Part shown: positions 1 to 12,080 of the stretch, piece by piece | Numbering within the stretch: position 1 is the stretch's first letter | How the letters are laid out: each line of letters begins with the position of its first letter | Assembly: GCF_964275005.1 (NCBI RefSeq) | Contig: NC_092686.1 | Coordinates: forward strand, 17,126,547 to 17,190,546 | Origin: Diadema setosum | Taxonomy: Eukaryota > Echinodermata > Echinoidea > Diadematoida > Diadematidae | Direction of reading: 5' to 3' | Length of the DNA: 64,000 bases | Notes under the pieces: generated by a model | Told to the model about the DNA's origin: nothing | The model's input: only the letters and a program-made list of their open reading frames with translations | Database searches by the model: none | Translations under genes and position numbers: made by a program

Positions 1-376
1 TATAATTAAAAATCCTTTGGATATTGAACAAATTCCACTTAATTGTTTAGTCGATAATTAATTGGCAACAATTAGGTGACATCATTTTCATTATTATCAT
101 TTTTATCATCATCATCATCATCATCATCATTTTTATTATTTAGCCCGAGGCCCTCTTTTGCCCCTCCAAAAATTTTTTGAGGCCCAGATAGATCACATGG
201 TTGAGAAGCGCGGATGTGAATGATTCAGCGTAATGATTATTGATTATCACCATTATAATACTTATCAGTGATGATATGCCTATAAACATAGACGCATATA
301 CACAAATTTTTTTTTACAGGTAATTCCATTACTACTTGGTATGACTACAACTTGACGGACACATATTATTATGATG
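1..376. other. AT-rich flank with ATC/ATT microsatellite
   Basis: No gene seen. A run of TCA/TTA triplets at about 91-141 is a simple microsatellite. The rest is AT-rich and ends in the CATA-rich target site of the next element. Confidence 0.6.
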
Positions 377-384
377 CATACATA

Positions 385-2067
385 CAACGGCGTATCTAGG
401 GAAAACGGCGCCCGGGGCAAGCGCGAAAATTGCGCCCCTAATTTTTTTCAAGCACTTAAAAGGGGTCTTTTGAGGTTGATTTAAATGTAATGAATTTTAA
501 TAAATTTTGCCCAGCGAGCGCAGCGAGCGAGCCGAAAATTTTGGTATATCAGGTTACAAAACATGGACTTCTTGTCATTTTTTACTAACCAAATCTTACA
601 GTTCTAATCAAGATATATAAGTGACGGCCTTATAGATAACGATTTATACCAACAAACTACACGAGGAATTTAAAAAGTACTCTAAATTAGTACGCGCGAG
701 TTAGCCGAAATCATCACGTTTTGTTCTTATCTCTTCTTTCTTTTTTCTTTCTTTCTTTTTTTGACAGATTTTGGCGAGCGAGCGCAGCGAGCGAGCCGAA
801 AATTTTTGTATTTCAGCTTACAAAACATGGAATTCTTGTCATTTTTTGCTTATTAAATCTTACAGTTCTAATCAAGATATAGTGACGACCTTATAGATAA
901 CGATTTACACCAACAAACTGAGGACTTATGATACTAGTACTCTAAATCAGTGCGAGTGAGTGAGACGAAATTTGTATATTTTATTATTTCCGCGTCATCA
1001 TTACGTTTTGTTCTTATCTTTTTTTATTTTTTTTTGCGCGCCCCCCCCCCCCCATGTTCGAAACCGTTGGCGTCCTCTCTAGATCCAATCGGCGATCGCT
1101 TCAGAACGAATGAAATTGCAGCCGCTACTCCGTGTAACATTTTACCTGCTTAATATAAAATGACATGTGTGAACGCAATAATATAGACATTGTCATTTTG
1201 TCCGCGTCACCGTCACGTTTTGTTCTTATCTTCTTCTTCTTCTTCTTCTTCTTCTTCTTTTTGATAAATTTTGGCGAGCGAGCCGAAATTTTTTTTTGTA
1301 TTTCAGAGTACAAAACAAAGAATTCTTGTCATTTTTTGCTTATCAAAGTTTACAATCGTAATCAAGATATAGTGGCGGCCTTATAGATAACGATTTACAC
1401 CAACAAACTGTGGACTTGGAAAAAAATACTCTAAATTGTACGAGCGAGTGAGCCGAAATTTTTATATTTCCGCGCCATCATTACGTTTTGTTCTTATCTT
1501 GCTTGATTTTTTTTTTGCGCCCCCTCCCCCGTATGTTCGAAATCGTTGGCGCCTTCTTTTGATCCAATTGGCGATCGCTTCAGAACGAAAGAAATTGCAG
1601 CCGCTGCTTCGTGAAACATTTTGCCTGCTAAATATAAAATTACATGTGTGAACACAATATAGACATTGTCATTTTGTCCGCGTCATTATCACGTTTTGTT
1701 CTAACCTTCTTTATTTATATAGATTTTGGTGAGCGAACGCAGCGAGCGAGCCGAAAATTTTCATTTTTTCCACGTCATCATCATGTTTTGTTTATATCTT
1801 GTTTGATTTGGTTTTCTGCCCCGCCCCCCCCCCCCACCATTCTTTCTCCACACCCACGCCCCCCCCCCCCCCTTTTCCGGGCGATTTTTTCCTTTCCTTT
1901 TCTTCTTCTTCTTCTTTTCTTTTTTCTTTTTTCTTCTTCTTCTTCGTTTTTTTTTTCTTTTTCTTTTTTTTTTCGTTTTTTTTTTCGTTTTTTTTTTTGC
2001 GCCCCCAAGGAGTAGCGCCCGGGGCACGTGCCCTCCTTGCCCCCCTCCCCTCCTAGATACGCCACTG
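385..2067. mobile_element. Non-autonomous DNA transposon with 8-bp target duplication (hAT/P-like)
   Basis: The ends are inverted repeats: CAACGGCGTATCTAGG at 385-400, and at 2052-2067 the complement of CAGTGGCGTATCTAGG (14 of 16 match). Both ends are flanked by the same 8 bp, CATACATA (377-384 and 2068-2075), the duplication size of hAT and P-type transposons. Inside are degenerate tandem units of about 460-500 bp. Each has a GCGAGCGCAGCGAGCGAGCC-like motif (near 511, 773, 1271 and 1729), a TTACGTTTTGTTCTTATC-like block, a polypyrimidine tract and a C-run. No transposase-like frame is present; long open frames on either strand are low-complexity. Class assignment is inferred from duplication length and end sequence only, and the flank itself is CATA-rich, so chance is possible. 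Confidence 0.7.
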
Positions 2068-2075
2068 CATACATA

Positions 2076-3254
2076 GTATAGTACACACACCATGTATCTT
2101 TGTGCAACGTCATAATTTCATGTCCTACATCCCTCTCAATATCCCTTTAACACCACTGAGTTAACTGCATAAAGCTGGTAATTGCTTACTGCTAAATGCA
2201 TGCGCATCCATGACACATGAAAACAGACCCATTGTAAACATTTATGAATCTAAGCATATGCACGTTTTTACGCACGTAATTGGCAAACAGACAAATACAT
2301 GGAAATAAGCAATGTAACAAATGACAAAATAAACAAATACGCACGTGCATAGGCACACGCATGCATACATACATACATACATACATACATACGTATGATG
2401 TAATTGCACTTTCAGCCACAGCTAGTGCTGATTTCAAATGTGTCCTTAAAAAATACATACATTATGATTATGACAATATGGTCACAAAACCACTCTGATG
2501 ATATGAAGTTTGCTTTGCTTCGTGGAGGTATACTCTATTCCTTTAGTTTTAAGAAAATCATATAACCTTTGACATAATTATATCTCTGTTACGTGGAGAC
2601 AGAATGACGGATCCTTTGTATGTCACAAATGATATCACAAACAACCAGATCGTATAAATCTAGAGGCAGAGAAATGTCTCGAGCGTTTGCTAACGAAAGA
2701 GGCAAAGCGCTTAAAAGATGATATACAAAATCATAAAAGTTACTATGTTTTGAATGCTTATAGTGACGCTAGATTTTTCTATCTTCTTTACAAGGATAGT
2801 GCTAAGCATTTTTTAACGAAACAAAGATGTCTATACCGATGGCATTGTGAACAGCTACCTAATCATATAATTCTGTCATAAGCCTGCCTCTAACTTCTAC
2901 ACATGGAGCGAAGCTGTGCCGCCTTTGCGATGATCACATTCTGATGGTACCAGCAGATTCTGATAGACAAGCTTGCCGAATTGCCGAAGCAGATCTCAGG
3001 TATAAACACTGTTACTTCGTAAGGAAGACATCAAAGCAGTTCGTTCGAATTTGCTGGATGGATCCCATAAAGGATAATAAATCTTTTCATTTAGCATTGC
3101 GTCCAAACACAAAACATTAGAAGCTGAAAGTGAAGTTTGAGCTGCTCAGCGAATGACGTAGGGCATTGCCACTATAGGCTCCTTTCAGGAATTTGTTGGA
3201 GCAAACTATTGTTGTTTGCTTTGCCTCGTTTTTGGAATTCGGGTACATTTGAGA
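2076..3254. other. 5' flank of the first transporter exon copy
   Basis: Contains a (CATA)n microsatellite at about 2360-2392 and otherwise unique-looking sequence. No coding region recognised. A promoter for the downstream exon is expected here, but I see no clear TATA or initiator that fixes a start site. Confidence 0.4.
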
Positions 3255-3609
3255 ATGGCTACGTACGACTCTGTGCAGTCAACTACAGACGATACGTCTG
3301 CAGGACCATCGCTGACTCACGCCGGGGAGGCGAGTCCTGAGTGCAGAAAGCCGTCCTCCCGTGACATTGCTTTGTTCCTTTGCATCGCTGCTGCAGACTT
3401 CGTGGAGAAGATTATTTACTATGGAATCGTAGTGAACCTCGTCCTGTACTGTACCAACGACCTGGATTATTCGAGTGCCGATGCTGCTGTGTTCAGTCTC
3501 GTCTTCACAGGAACCAACTATGTCCTGACAAGTCTTGGCGGATGGATAGCTGATGGTTACCTGGGGATGTACAATGCAATTTATTTAGGACTTCTGATTT
3601 GTCTTGTCG
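3255..3609 (+). CDS. SLC15A4-like: SLC15-type transporter exon 1, upstream copy (A1)
   Basis: Starts with ATG at 3255 and reads 118 codons plus one base to a GT donor (GTAAAT at 3610). It encodes a polar N-terminus (about residues 1-35) and the first membrane helices of a POT/SLC15 transporter. The helix-1 motif DFVEKIIYYG sits where the family has ExxER followed by YYG, so the canonical first Glu is Asp and the Arg is Lys. The segment GGWIADGYLG corresponds to the family's loop 2-3 motif. It is near-identical in protein to the exon at 15356-15707. Exon boundary phase (1) matches that copy. It is either an alternative first exon of the downstream gene or part of a truncated paralogue. Further codons past 3609 are intron read-through. 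Confidence 0.85.
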
Positions 3610-4835
3610 GTAAATTTGCACTGCTTTTCTCTCATTATTATTAGATAACAACGTCGATTATGTCAATGATTGGTGTACAACAAATAATTTGTCATAAGTC
3701 ATGCCCACCTTTGACTTTAACTCGATCTTATTGCATTTTGTCACGGCGTCTTGGCATCATATTATTTGCTCACGTGACCTGATTTCATTCATGTTCTTTA
3801 ATTTTGCATTGAAATGCAGAGTAAATGACCATTTTCTATACATTTTGAGCATTTTATTGTGGTTTGCTGGAAAACCCTCTAACGAAAAAAAAAAGAAAAG
3901 AAAAGAAAGAGAAGTGTTTCCGAAACAGTTATCTGTCTATGTAAAGGGCTGGAAATGGGGTTCGATGAGGCAAACGAGGTCACCATTTTGACCTTTTACC
4001 ACTACGTTTTGTCTATGAGATTTCTCCGCGTCCTGGTATTGCACTTTCTGTATGTATAGATATTGTCTACTAAACGACTTTGTCACCGACTGACAGAGGG
4101 ACTTCTGTAATTGTGTCTCTTGTCACATATTCACTCGTTGCTTGGTCAAGATATTGGTCTCATAATTATACTTAAAGAGTAGCCCCTTGTTTTCTATAAC
4201 TTTGTTGATCAATTTGACTCCGCTTTCATGGGTGTTCAGGTAGTTCCGCCAAAGCAAACCAATCCTTTGAACTCCCGTATCACCATTCAAGAGCTACAAG
4301 CGAAATGTAGATTTGCTCAACTGACACTGGCGCTGTTCCGTTTGGTCTGCGATCCCTTGTTAAAATCGAATGCTGGGTTAGTTAGGTCCGTCTGCGGGTA
4401 TGCCAGTCTTCGAGAAGGATGATGCCCAATACACATTTGCAAATAGTGCAAAAACAGCTTTTGTCGTCTCATTGTTTCATCAAATAATGTCTTAAGAATA
4501 TTCCAAGATCTGAAATGCCTTGAAGTTTGAGATATTCAGGGATTGAATCAGTAGTTGGAGGAGCTGTTCGGACGATATGTCGTAAAGCGTCGTAGCGCCC
4601 TGCTAATCTGAAATAACAGAAAAAAACGAATATTACTATATTAAATGCTGGATGTCAAACAAGAAAGTAACGAGATTTGAATGTTTGACATGTTTTCAAG
4701 AATCAGCTCTGTGTATTATTGGTCTAAATTATATACTAGCCAGATGAGATGATATCCCATAACTCTCACTCTACTCTGTACATGAAATAGCCGCTGAGTT
4801 CCTCTTTACAATCATCATTCTGATACCATATCATC

Positions 4836-4894
4836 AAATCATCAGGACCAGATTATGGCTATCAGTGATAGCCATAATCTGGTCCTGATGATTT
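4836..4894. repeat. Perfect 29-bp-arm palindrome
   Basis: Two 29-base arms (4836-4864 and 4866-4894) are exact reverse complements around a single G at 4865. Perfect pairing implies a recent or constrained origin. No flanking element ends were recognised. Confidence 0.95.
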
Positions 4895-5035
4895 AATTTA
4901 AGAAAGAAGGAATTCAGTGACGAGTTATTACAATGGAAGACTTATGAGTTGATATCACTATTACTTCGTATAATTTTCCATGGCGATTGTCGCCAATAAA
5001 TAATACATTTTGTATGTTATCATTTGGAACAATAA

Positions 5036-5340
5036 TAAGCAACAACTTTCATACTTTTGTATTTATTGTTCCATATTCCACATTTTTTACAAATTTATAT
5101 TCCATTTGATTACGAAAAATAAGTTGAACACAACAGCCAATTAGTGATGGTATTAAACATAGATATAATGTGAAATATGAGGAACCTACTAAAAAGCAAA
5201 AGCTTGTAAGATGTAGACTCCATAATTATAATAAGCGTTTGGTACAATGTTTCAATGACGACAAATGACGAAACATACAAGAATACAATATGTCGAGAAT
5301 GTAATAAATTTTGGAATGCGCAAAATATCATATAACGTTC
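5036..5340 (-). mobile_element. CR1/L2-like LINE 3' UTR fragment
   Basis: Carries the block ACTAAAAAGCAAAAGCTTGT (near 5188), also seen in the 3' UTRs of the LINE copies near 7600, 30170 and, inverted, 54515. No coding part remains. Boundaries are approximate. Confidence 0.5.
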
Positions 5341-6000
5341 ATAATTAAGCTCAAGTTATACAATGCAAAATAAAGTGGCAATTCAATCAAACAAACAATA
5401 ATGTAATCACCCGAGAGAGGCACCATTGTGAGAACGCAGAGATATTTATTATGTTTCATGTTATCAAGGTAAACTTAAGGGCTTGATGGCAACCGAACAG
5501 AAACAATCTCATTCCAGGATGCAGAGCCAGTAGAGGTTATTGTCTTAAGGGCTAGAACTTAAGGGCTAGAACTACGAATAGAGGAAAATTGATAAGATTT
5601 GTTGTGTCTTTTACGGTAAGCGTGGATATCACTGTTTTTAGTCAAACCTTGAGGTAATATAATTTCATTATACAACGAAGTTTGGCAATATTCCAACATG
5701 ATACAGTTACTTCATATCAGGTTCTGATAACATTTCTTCAGACCTATTCTTTGATATTGTTCCATTTAGCATATTCAGGGTGAATAATTTATGTAGTGAA
5801 TCTTCATTCTTTTTTCAGTGTTGTATCGAGGCATATTTTAGATGTCTTGTGAAGTACTAACAAGGATTTCAAGGATCTTGTCATGTCTATATACGTCAAA
5901 ATCGGCCGTTACTTTAATCAAGTTCGCCCAGTACCTCCTTGGTTTATGTTACAATATGAAGTGCGATAATCACTATACTTGGTTTGATTTTGTCTGGTAG

Positions 6001-6211
6001 GTACCGCTATGTTACCCCTCATTGCATACGATTGGTCGGCTGCCTACGGCCCAGCGTACGGCTTTTCCCTGCAGACCAAGAGAAATTTCTTCATCCTGAC
6101 GCTTGCCATAGTCAACGTGGGGACATCACCCATCAAGGCGTGTACAGGACCATACGCTGGAGTCCAGATGGAGGAATTCGGAGTCAGAACCATACAAGCC
6201 ATCTATCATTG
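6001..6211 (+). CDS. SLC15A4-like: SLC15-type transporter exon 2, upstream copy (A2)
   Basis: 211-bp exon between a TGTCTGGTAG acceptor and a GTAAGT donor at 6212, entering in phase 1 and leaving in phase 2. It encodes the segment running from GTAMLPLIAYDW through KRNFFILTLAIVNVGTSPIK to ending residues IQAIYH plus part of a Trp codon. This is the helix 3-4 region of POT transporters, where the family has a GxGGIK/GTSPIK-type motif. It has the same length and phases as the exon at 16648-16858, with differences such as EEFGV versus EQFGI. No matching exon 3 copy follows; the next in-phase exon is at 20465. Confidence 0.88.
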
Positions 6212-6309
6212 GTAAGTGGAGTTATTGGTGAGAAGACAATTACGAACACTCTTATTTCTTGAGGACTAATAATTCTTATTTCTCAGCCAGAAAGGGTAAC
6301 ACAGAGGTG

Positions 6310-6440
6310 ATACAATACAATACAATCGGATCATTCATATAGCGCCCTTACCCAGTCAACGACTGGTTTCACAGCACTTCACAACAAAAATCAGTCACAG
6401 ATTAGCATTAAAAAGGAAAGTCTTAAGTTTCTTCTCGTAG
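6310..6440 (-). mobile_element. LINE 3' tail fragment with AATAC repeats
   Basis: On the - strand it ends GCGCTATATGAATGATC followed by (ATTGT)n, the layout of the LINE 3' end at 59160-59215. Probably a short 5'-truncated insertion. It is followed by an ATG/GAT microsatellite at about 6467-6492. Confidence 0.5.
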
Positions 6441-6492
6441 ACATCAAGGGATGGAGAAAAGCGGACGATGATGATGATGATGATGATGATGC

Positions 6493-7365
6493 CGGTTGGT
6501 TGTCAGTCCGTCTTTCAGTCATCCGTCAGTCCCAGATCTTATTTTTTCTTAATTGAAGAAGGATATAAAGTACGATGTATTTTCTCGGTGTCTGCATGGA
6601 GTCATGCTTTATGGAAGTTAAATGAAGTGTTTGGGTTTTTGGTCCCAAATTTAATTGTGATGAAATACGACTTTTTTAGAATCTTAAAGACTCCAAGGTG
6701 CCTTTTATTGTTAATTACAAGGCGAGTTTTAGAAAGTTGCTTTATCCACTTTTCGTTCTGTATGCAAGGCATCTGAGCGAGTTTTAACAAGTTCCATCCT
6801 TCAGTATCTTCCATGTATCATAAACACTATGTCTGTAACTAACGGAGAGTAAAACTTAGCAAAGAGTCAATACATCACGAAAAATCAATTACAGTTAGAG
6901 TCTTTAGGAATAGACGACAAGTCTGCATTATCTATGAGGACAACAGCTACACAACAGAAAGAGGGACGGAGAAAATGTATAGACAGACATAGACAGGGAT
7001 AAACAATTATACATAGTAAGAAATTGAAGAATACATATTTTGGTGCAACTGATGAAGAAAACATGATCTTCCACAAATAAAGACTGGTGAGTGTCATTTT
7101 CTTCTTATTATCATTCTTTTCTTCATCACCATCATCTTCTTCTTCTCTCTATCTCTCTCTCTCTCTCTATCTCTCTCTCGCTTCTCTCTATCAATCAGTG
7201 ACATTATTGAGTTTAGCATTAGGTAACTCTTAATACAGTGGTAGAAATAATTGTATCAAAAATTGTTGAGGAATTCTGATGCATCCAAAGTGCCACAGAA
7301 CTGAGCTATTATTGCTCCTTTGTAGTTTTAGAATCTTTGGCGGTACAGCAGTAAGCATCTTGGAA
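6493..7365. other. Intergenic or intronic stretch with TC microsatellite
   Basis: No gene recognised. A (TC)n tract lies at about 7139-7192. The rest is unremarkable. Confidence 0.5.
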
Positions 7366-8890
7366 GTCTAGTTCAAGTTCAAGTTCAATCATAGTTTATT
7401 TCCAATCAAAGAAAATCAAAACGTAATGCAAAGTATACATATCATAAATGATATTGTCTACACTTTTACAAAAGGTTCATGTAATATACGAAATAAATTA
7501 TATACATCAACATATGTACAATAATCAGAAGGAACGATGCGTATACATGTATACTTCGCGAGCTTTCAGAAAATAACTTCAATTTTGGAAAATAGCGATC
7601 CACAAAAAAGCTAAGCTTGTAGGACGTGGATCCCTAGATAACTGATGAGTAAGCAATATATTATTCAAGTTTGTTTTATTATTTTCTTACAGCATTTATA
7701 TTAAATATAGATTACTTAAGTCGTTTGTAAAAATATAGCTATACGCTGGCTTCGACAATAATAGGAAATAAGTATCAATGCTAATGCCCAGACGGTGTTC
7801 ATTGAACTGGTGTACCGGGAAAATATAAGAAGGACGACACACTCGTACAGACATTCAGTTACCCACACACATATACGACGCGAGACAGTACCGAGAAGAG
7901 AGAAGACGGTGACAATACAAGTCTACGAGGAACAAAGACAGGAAGGAAGAGGAAAGAAGAATAAAGAGAGAAGAGAGGTCTGCATGCAGAACACGCCAAG
8001 TGCTGCGACATCAGGACAGGTGAAACCTCAAGCATAAATTAAAACAATTAATTCAGATTATCTAGAATTATAAGTAGATAACAAATGTTTTCTGAATTTG
8101 TATTTAAATGTGAGGAATGAGGGTGAGTCTTTTAAGCTATTATCTAGATTATTCCAAAGTCTGGGTCCGGTATACAGAAATGTATTTTGGGCATGTACGG
8201 TTCTCATGAATGGAAGATGGAATTCGTTGGATCGTCGCGTAGGATAGTTATGTACATGACTGTTTCGATGAAAAGAGTCGTGAAATATTTTGGGTAAAAA
8301 GTTGCTGTTATAATTAAACATGAACTGACCAAGTTGAAACACATACAAATCTTTTATTTTTAGTATTTTATGGTAAAAAAACAAAGGATCTGTATGTTCT
8401 CTTGTAGTTAGGTTAAAAACAGTTCTGAGTGCTTTCTTTTGCAATAAAAAAAGTTTATCAAGTAATATCTGATATGTATTACCCCAAGCAAGAATCCCGT
8501 AGTTTAGATACGGTAGTATCAAACTAGAGTAAAGAGTTAATAATGCACATGAAGGAAGATAATATTTTAATCTGTTCATTACGCCAATGTTTCGTGAAAT
8601 AGTTTTACATATGCTATCAATATGATTCCTCCATGAAAGCTTGTTATCAACGCAAACACCAAGAAATTTAAAAGTAGAAACTTCTTCTAGGGGAGTAGTA
8701 TCAAATGATATATTGCCCGGGAGGCTATCTAAAGAGTTACTAAAAAGCATAATTTTTTTTTTTTGAATATTAAGTGACAATTTATTTGCGTATATCCATT
8801 GTATAACCTTTTTCAGTTCTTCGTTTACTGTTCTTGCTAAGATATTTGGGTCGGGATGGGAAAAGAAAAGGTTAGAGTCATAATATAAGA
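7366..8890 (-). mobile_element. CR1/L2-like LINE, 5'-truncated, with RT C-terminal domain
   Basis: The open frame on the - strand (read-through start at 8984, stop at 8058) encodes the end of a non-LTR reverse transcriptase. Visible parts are the thumb motif KFLGVCVDNKLSWRNHI, then LPYLNYGILAWGNTYQ, LFLLQKKALRTVF, HNYPTRRSNEFHLP and YTGPRLWNNL. At about 8870-8890 the frame reads YYDSNLFFSH where active elements have a YADD-type box, so the catalytic Asp pair is lost or lies just outside the truncation. The 3' UTR is 7366-8057 with a TTCAAG-type tail at 7370-7388. Residues before about 8890 do not look like RT. Assignment to CR1/L2 rather than a neighbouring clade is by motif memory. Confidence 0.8.
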
Positions 8891-8984
8891 ATATAAGAAA
8901 GAATAATATGAATGATAGTTTCTCCGAGGATCTATGAAAATCTATGAAAGTCTTGATAATTGAGGATGACCCACACAAGGACAA

Positions 8985-9603
8985 TCAGGAAAACCTACTC
9001 ATTGGCATTCCTTATTCATTCTGTGTTATTCCAGAAATACATCCAGCAATTATGAGCTCCCTGATGAGTTGTTTCATTTTGTGGTCAACAAAACAATCTT
9101 GTGAGTGGGATGCCTGGTAGGGTGACCATGGCATTTCTTGCCATTGCGAGACTTTTCCTTGTTTGTCTTCATTCTCTCGAGGCAGCATCAAGTTTTTGAA
9201 GATCACCTTTAATCGTATCAATGCTTGCTTTTGTACAGATGTTTAATAACTGGGATTAAATATAACTATCAACGAGGTTTCACGACACAAGATAATGTTT
9301 TGCCTAAGAGGCAAAAACAAACCACATACCCGCTTGGCTATCATGGGACGTGGGATGTAACGCTTACACGCTTGCCCGCATTAATGGGAAGTGGTATGGG
9401 ACCCCTCCCCCCCCCCCCTCACGTAGTTTTTGCCCCTCAGGATGGCTTTATGACGTCATTGGAACCTCGTCCTTACAGTCTGAATTTATGGCGTCTATTT
9501 TGAATTAAGAGATGGCTGTCGTTCTGCGTGACCTGAAAATGAATTCGGTCTTACTAGGACACTTTGGCAAATTCATCTAAGGCGCTTACCGCAGTATTAC
9601 ATG
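8985..9603. other. Non-coding stretch between LINE and tandem repeat
   Basis: Nothing recognised apart from a short C-run near 9405-9420. Confidence 0.4.
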
Positions 9604-10142
9604 TTTTTCTGTGACCACCATCTTGAATTTTAAGATGGTGACCTATCTAATGATCCACAATAGGAAATAGCTGTACTGGAACGTTGGACTCCACAAGCAT
9701 GTGCATTACTGAAAATTTGATGCTCCTACAATAATTGCAACCTGAGATATGGGCAAAAACGCTATGGCGGCCATTTTGAATTTCAAGATGGCAGCCTATA
9801 AATTGTCAAATCAAAACAATCCACAATATCAGAAAATGATATATCAGAGTATCTGACATCACAACCATGCATTTCGCACCAAATTTGAAGCTTCTACAAT
9901 GCTCACTGTATGACATATGGTTCAAAATACTGTTTGCTAGGGCGGCCATTTTGAAATTCAAGATGGCAGCCTACAAACTGTATCAAAACAATTAACAATA
10001 CCAGAAAAAGATATACCAGAGTGTCTGACATCACAACCATGCAATTTGCACCAAATTTGAAGCTTCTACAATGCTCACTTAATGAGATATGGATAAAAAT
10101 ACAGTTTGCTATGGCGGCCATTTTGAGATTCAAAATGGCGGC
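9604..10142. repeat. About 175-bp tandem repeat with GGCGGCCATTTTGAA motif
   Basis: Units begin at 9764, 9939 and 10111 (spacings 175 and 172 bp), with a more degenerate unit from about 9606. Each has GGCGGCCATTTTGAA-like and AAGATGGCAGCC-like halves, followed in the two full units by ACATCACAACCATGCA and CAAATTTGAAGCTTCTACAA. Short open frames here are by-products. Confidence 0.85.
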
Positions 10143-10319
10143 TGAAGACGTGGTCGGAAAAAAATGGATCCAAAGTTTTTTGGATTCAACACCCCCAAAT
10201 TGACAAAGATAGCCAAAAAAAAAAATCAATTTTGGCACAAAAATCTCACGGGATTACATAGTAGCCTCTACTAATACTGTAATCATAGTCACATAACAAA
10301 CCCACGGAAAAGTTTGTGC

Positions 10320-10686
10320 TTAAAGGTATTACTTGCCATTTGCAGATGAAACAGAAACCCAGCTTTACTGCTTCAAAATAGTTCTAAAATGTGAGTTAGG
10401 GAAAGAAACACACCAATGTTAAAATGTTAATCAGTATCGTTATGATAAATGTTAGGTATTGTTAGATGTACAAAATGTGAACATTAGTTGTAATATTGTT
10501 TCTAGAATAAACCCTCTAAAGTTACGGGTTATTCAGGAAAAAAATATTGATATCTCATTATATTTTATGCTTTATTGTAATTTTTGGTAGGATATTTGTG
10601 ACACCACTGATCTACTCGTGTGCATCGAAATATGATAATTTTGAACATTTTTAAATCACTGCTCTCAATGGTTATAGTACCTTTAA
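10320..10686. mobile_element. MITE flanked by TTAA
   Basis: Begins TTAAAGGTATTA and ends with the complement of TTAAAGGTACTATAACC, so the short inverted ends start at TTAA on both sides. No coding capacity. Piggybac-type origin is possible from the TTAA but not shown. Confidence 0.55.
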
Positions 10687-12080
10687 AGGTCGGGTAAAAT
10701 GGCGATAGATGGAAGAGCTAGAAAATGATATGACTCACATTTTAGTATATCTGCACAAAAGTCAGGTCTGTGCGTACTGAATAGTATTGGATATTTATTG
10801 TGATAGCAGAAGCGAGAGTTATACCTGAGCTTGTGAATTTAGAGTACGGCTCGTAGAGGGAGCTGCGATTGTACAGCTAGATACGGCACTGACAGCCACC
10901 GGTGCTGTATTTTGAGACAGCCACAAGTAACATGAGATATGCCGCAGTCTGGTGATTATCACATGTCTACTGAAATCCAGTGTTTTTTGGCAAGCACAAT
11001 GTTTAGAATAATAAATCCATGTTCATCATTAACATTTGGTTTTGTTTTGTTTTTTTCATGAGTTGATGGCGTTATTGAACAAACTGTGAGAGACTGAAGT
11101 TGTAGAGGCTGTGTAACGGACAACAAATTGCACATTTATCGTAATTCATGACTGTATGTTGAGTGGATCTGGCAATACAGGAAAGACACTTTGAACAGCA
11201 TGTCACTGTGAGAGACTGGGGAGGAAGATATATCAAAATCATAGAAAAGAACGCTTACCAGCGGTGATTTTTTTTTTTTTTTGACGATAATGGTAAAGAG
11301 TTTATGAAAAACCATATGCATGTGTGAAAGTTGGTATAGGGTTAATGTTTTCTGCAGGTGAGATTGACAAAAGCCTACAATGATACAGTTGTGGTTTGAA
11401 TTAATTGTTTCACATGATCAGAACGCCGGTAAGGTTAAACCTTGTCACGTAGGGATTACGCATTGGTCCGGATTTCTTCACTACAGTCTGTTGGTATATA
11501 TCATATATCATATATCATATATATATATATATATATATAATATATAATATATATATATGAATTATATCACACTTACGTCAATCCAACGACAGGTCAGAAG
11601 CTGAGGTTAATAATGTGTTTCTGTGACCTTTTTTGAACTAGTTAATGTCCAGCACAATGCCATGGAAAAACAGCAAAGCAATTCTCTCCGGAATTACGAT
11701 TCACGCATTTTTTATTTTATTTTTTTTTTTTTTTTTGTCCAGCTCAAACATGATTTTAGATTTACGTGTATTTCATTATGATTCCAAGAGTCTAAGCTTC
11801 ACGCTGATACCTATTTGTTTGCCATATTTGTGTGTGTGTGTGTTTCAGGTTATGAGTTGATTTCTGCTTCCCATGTTTACTGGTTTGTAGTGTTTTGGAG
11901 CCTAATGATGACTGTGTACATCGGCAGAGGGCGTAATGTAATAATTTGACGTGCTGTACAATACACTGTACTGTGCGATGACGACAGAAAAGCAGTTACG
12001 GTTTGCAATTCATATAGGACTTTCATCTTGTGGGATATTTAGTCAAGGCGCTAATTCCTGTAAGAGGCTTAATTAAGGAG
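10687..12080. other. Unique-looking non-coding stretch with AT microsatellite
   Basis: No gene recognised. A TATATCA/(TA)n microsatellite lies at about 11498-11562, with T-runs near 11270 and 11715. Confidence 0.5.

Larger units (their letters stand above)
3610..6000 (+). other. Intron between exon copies A1 and A2 (2,391 bp)
   Basis: GT at 3610 and AG at 5999-6000. Contains an A/G-rich tract near 3880-3910, a perfect palindrome at 4836-4894 and a LINE 3' fragment at about 5036-5340. No other coding region recognised. Confidence 0.75.

Noticed and set aside
1761-2113. Open frames of about 110 residues on the - strand
   Set aside because: Lys/Glu/Arg runs come from a polypyrimidine microsatellite inside the 385-2067 element.
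2687-2881. 64-residue open frame near the window start
   Set aside because: No domain, poor start context and no splice partners.
8058-8984. Functional reverse transcriptase gene
   Set aside because: Only the C-terminal part of a LINE RT is present and the catalytic box is not intact.
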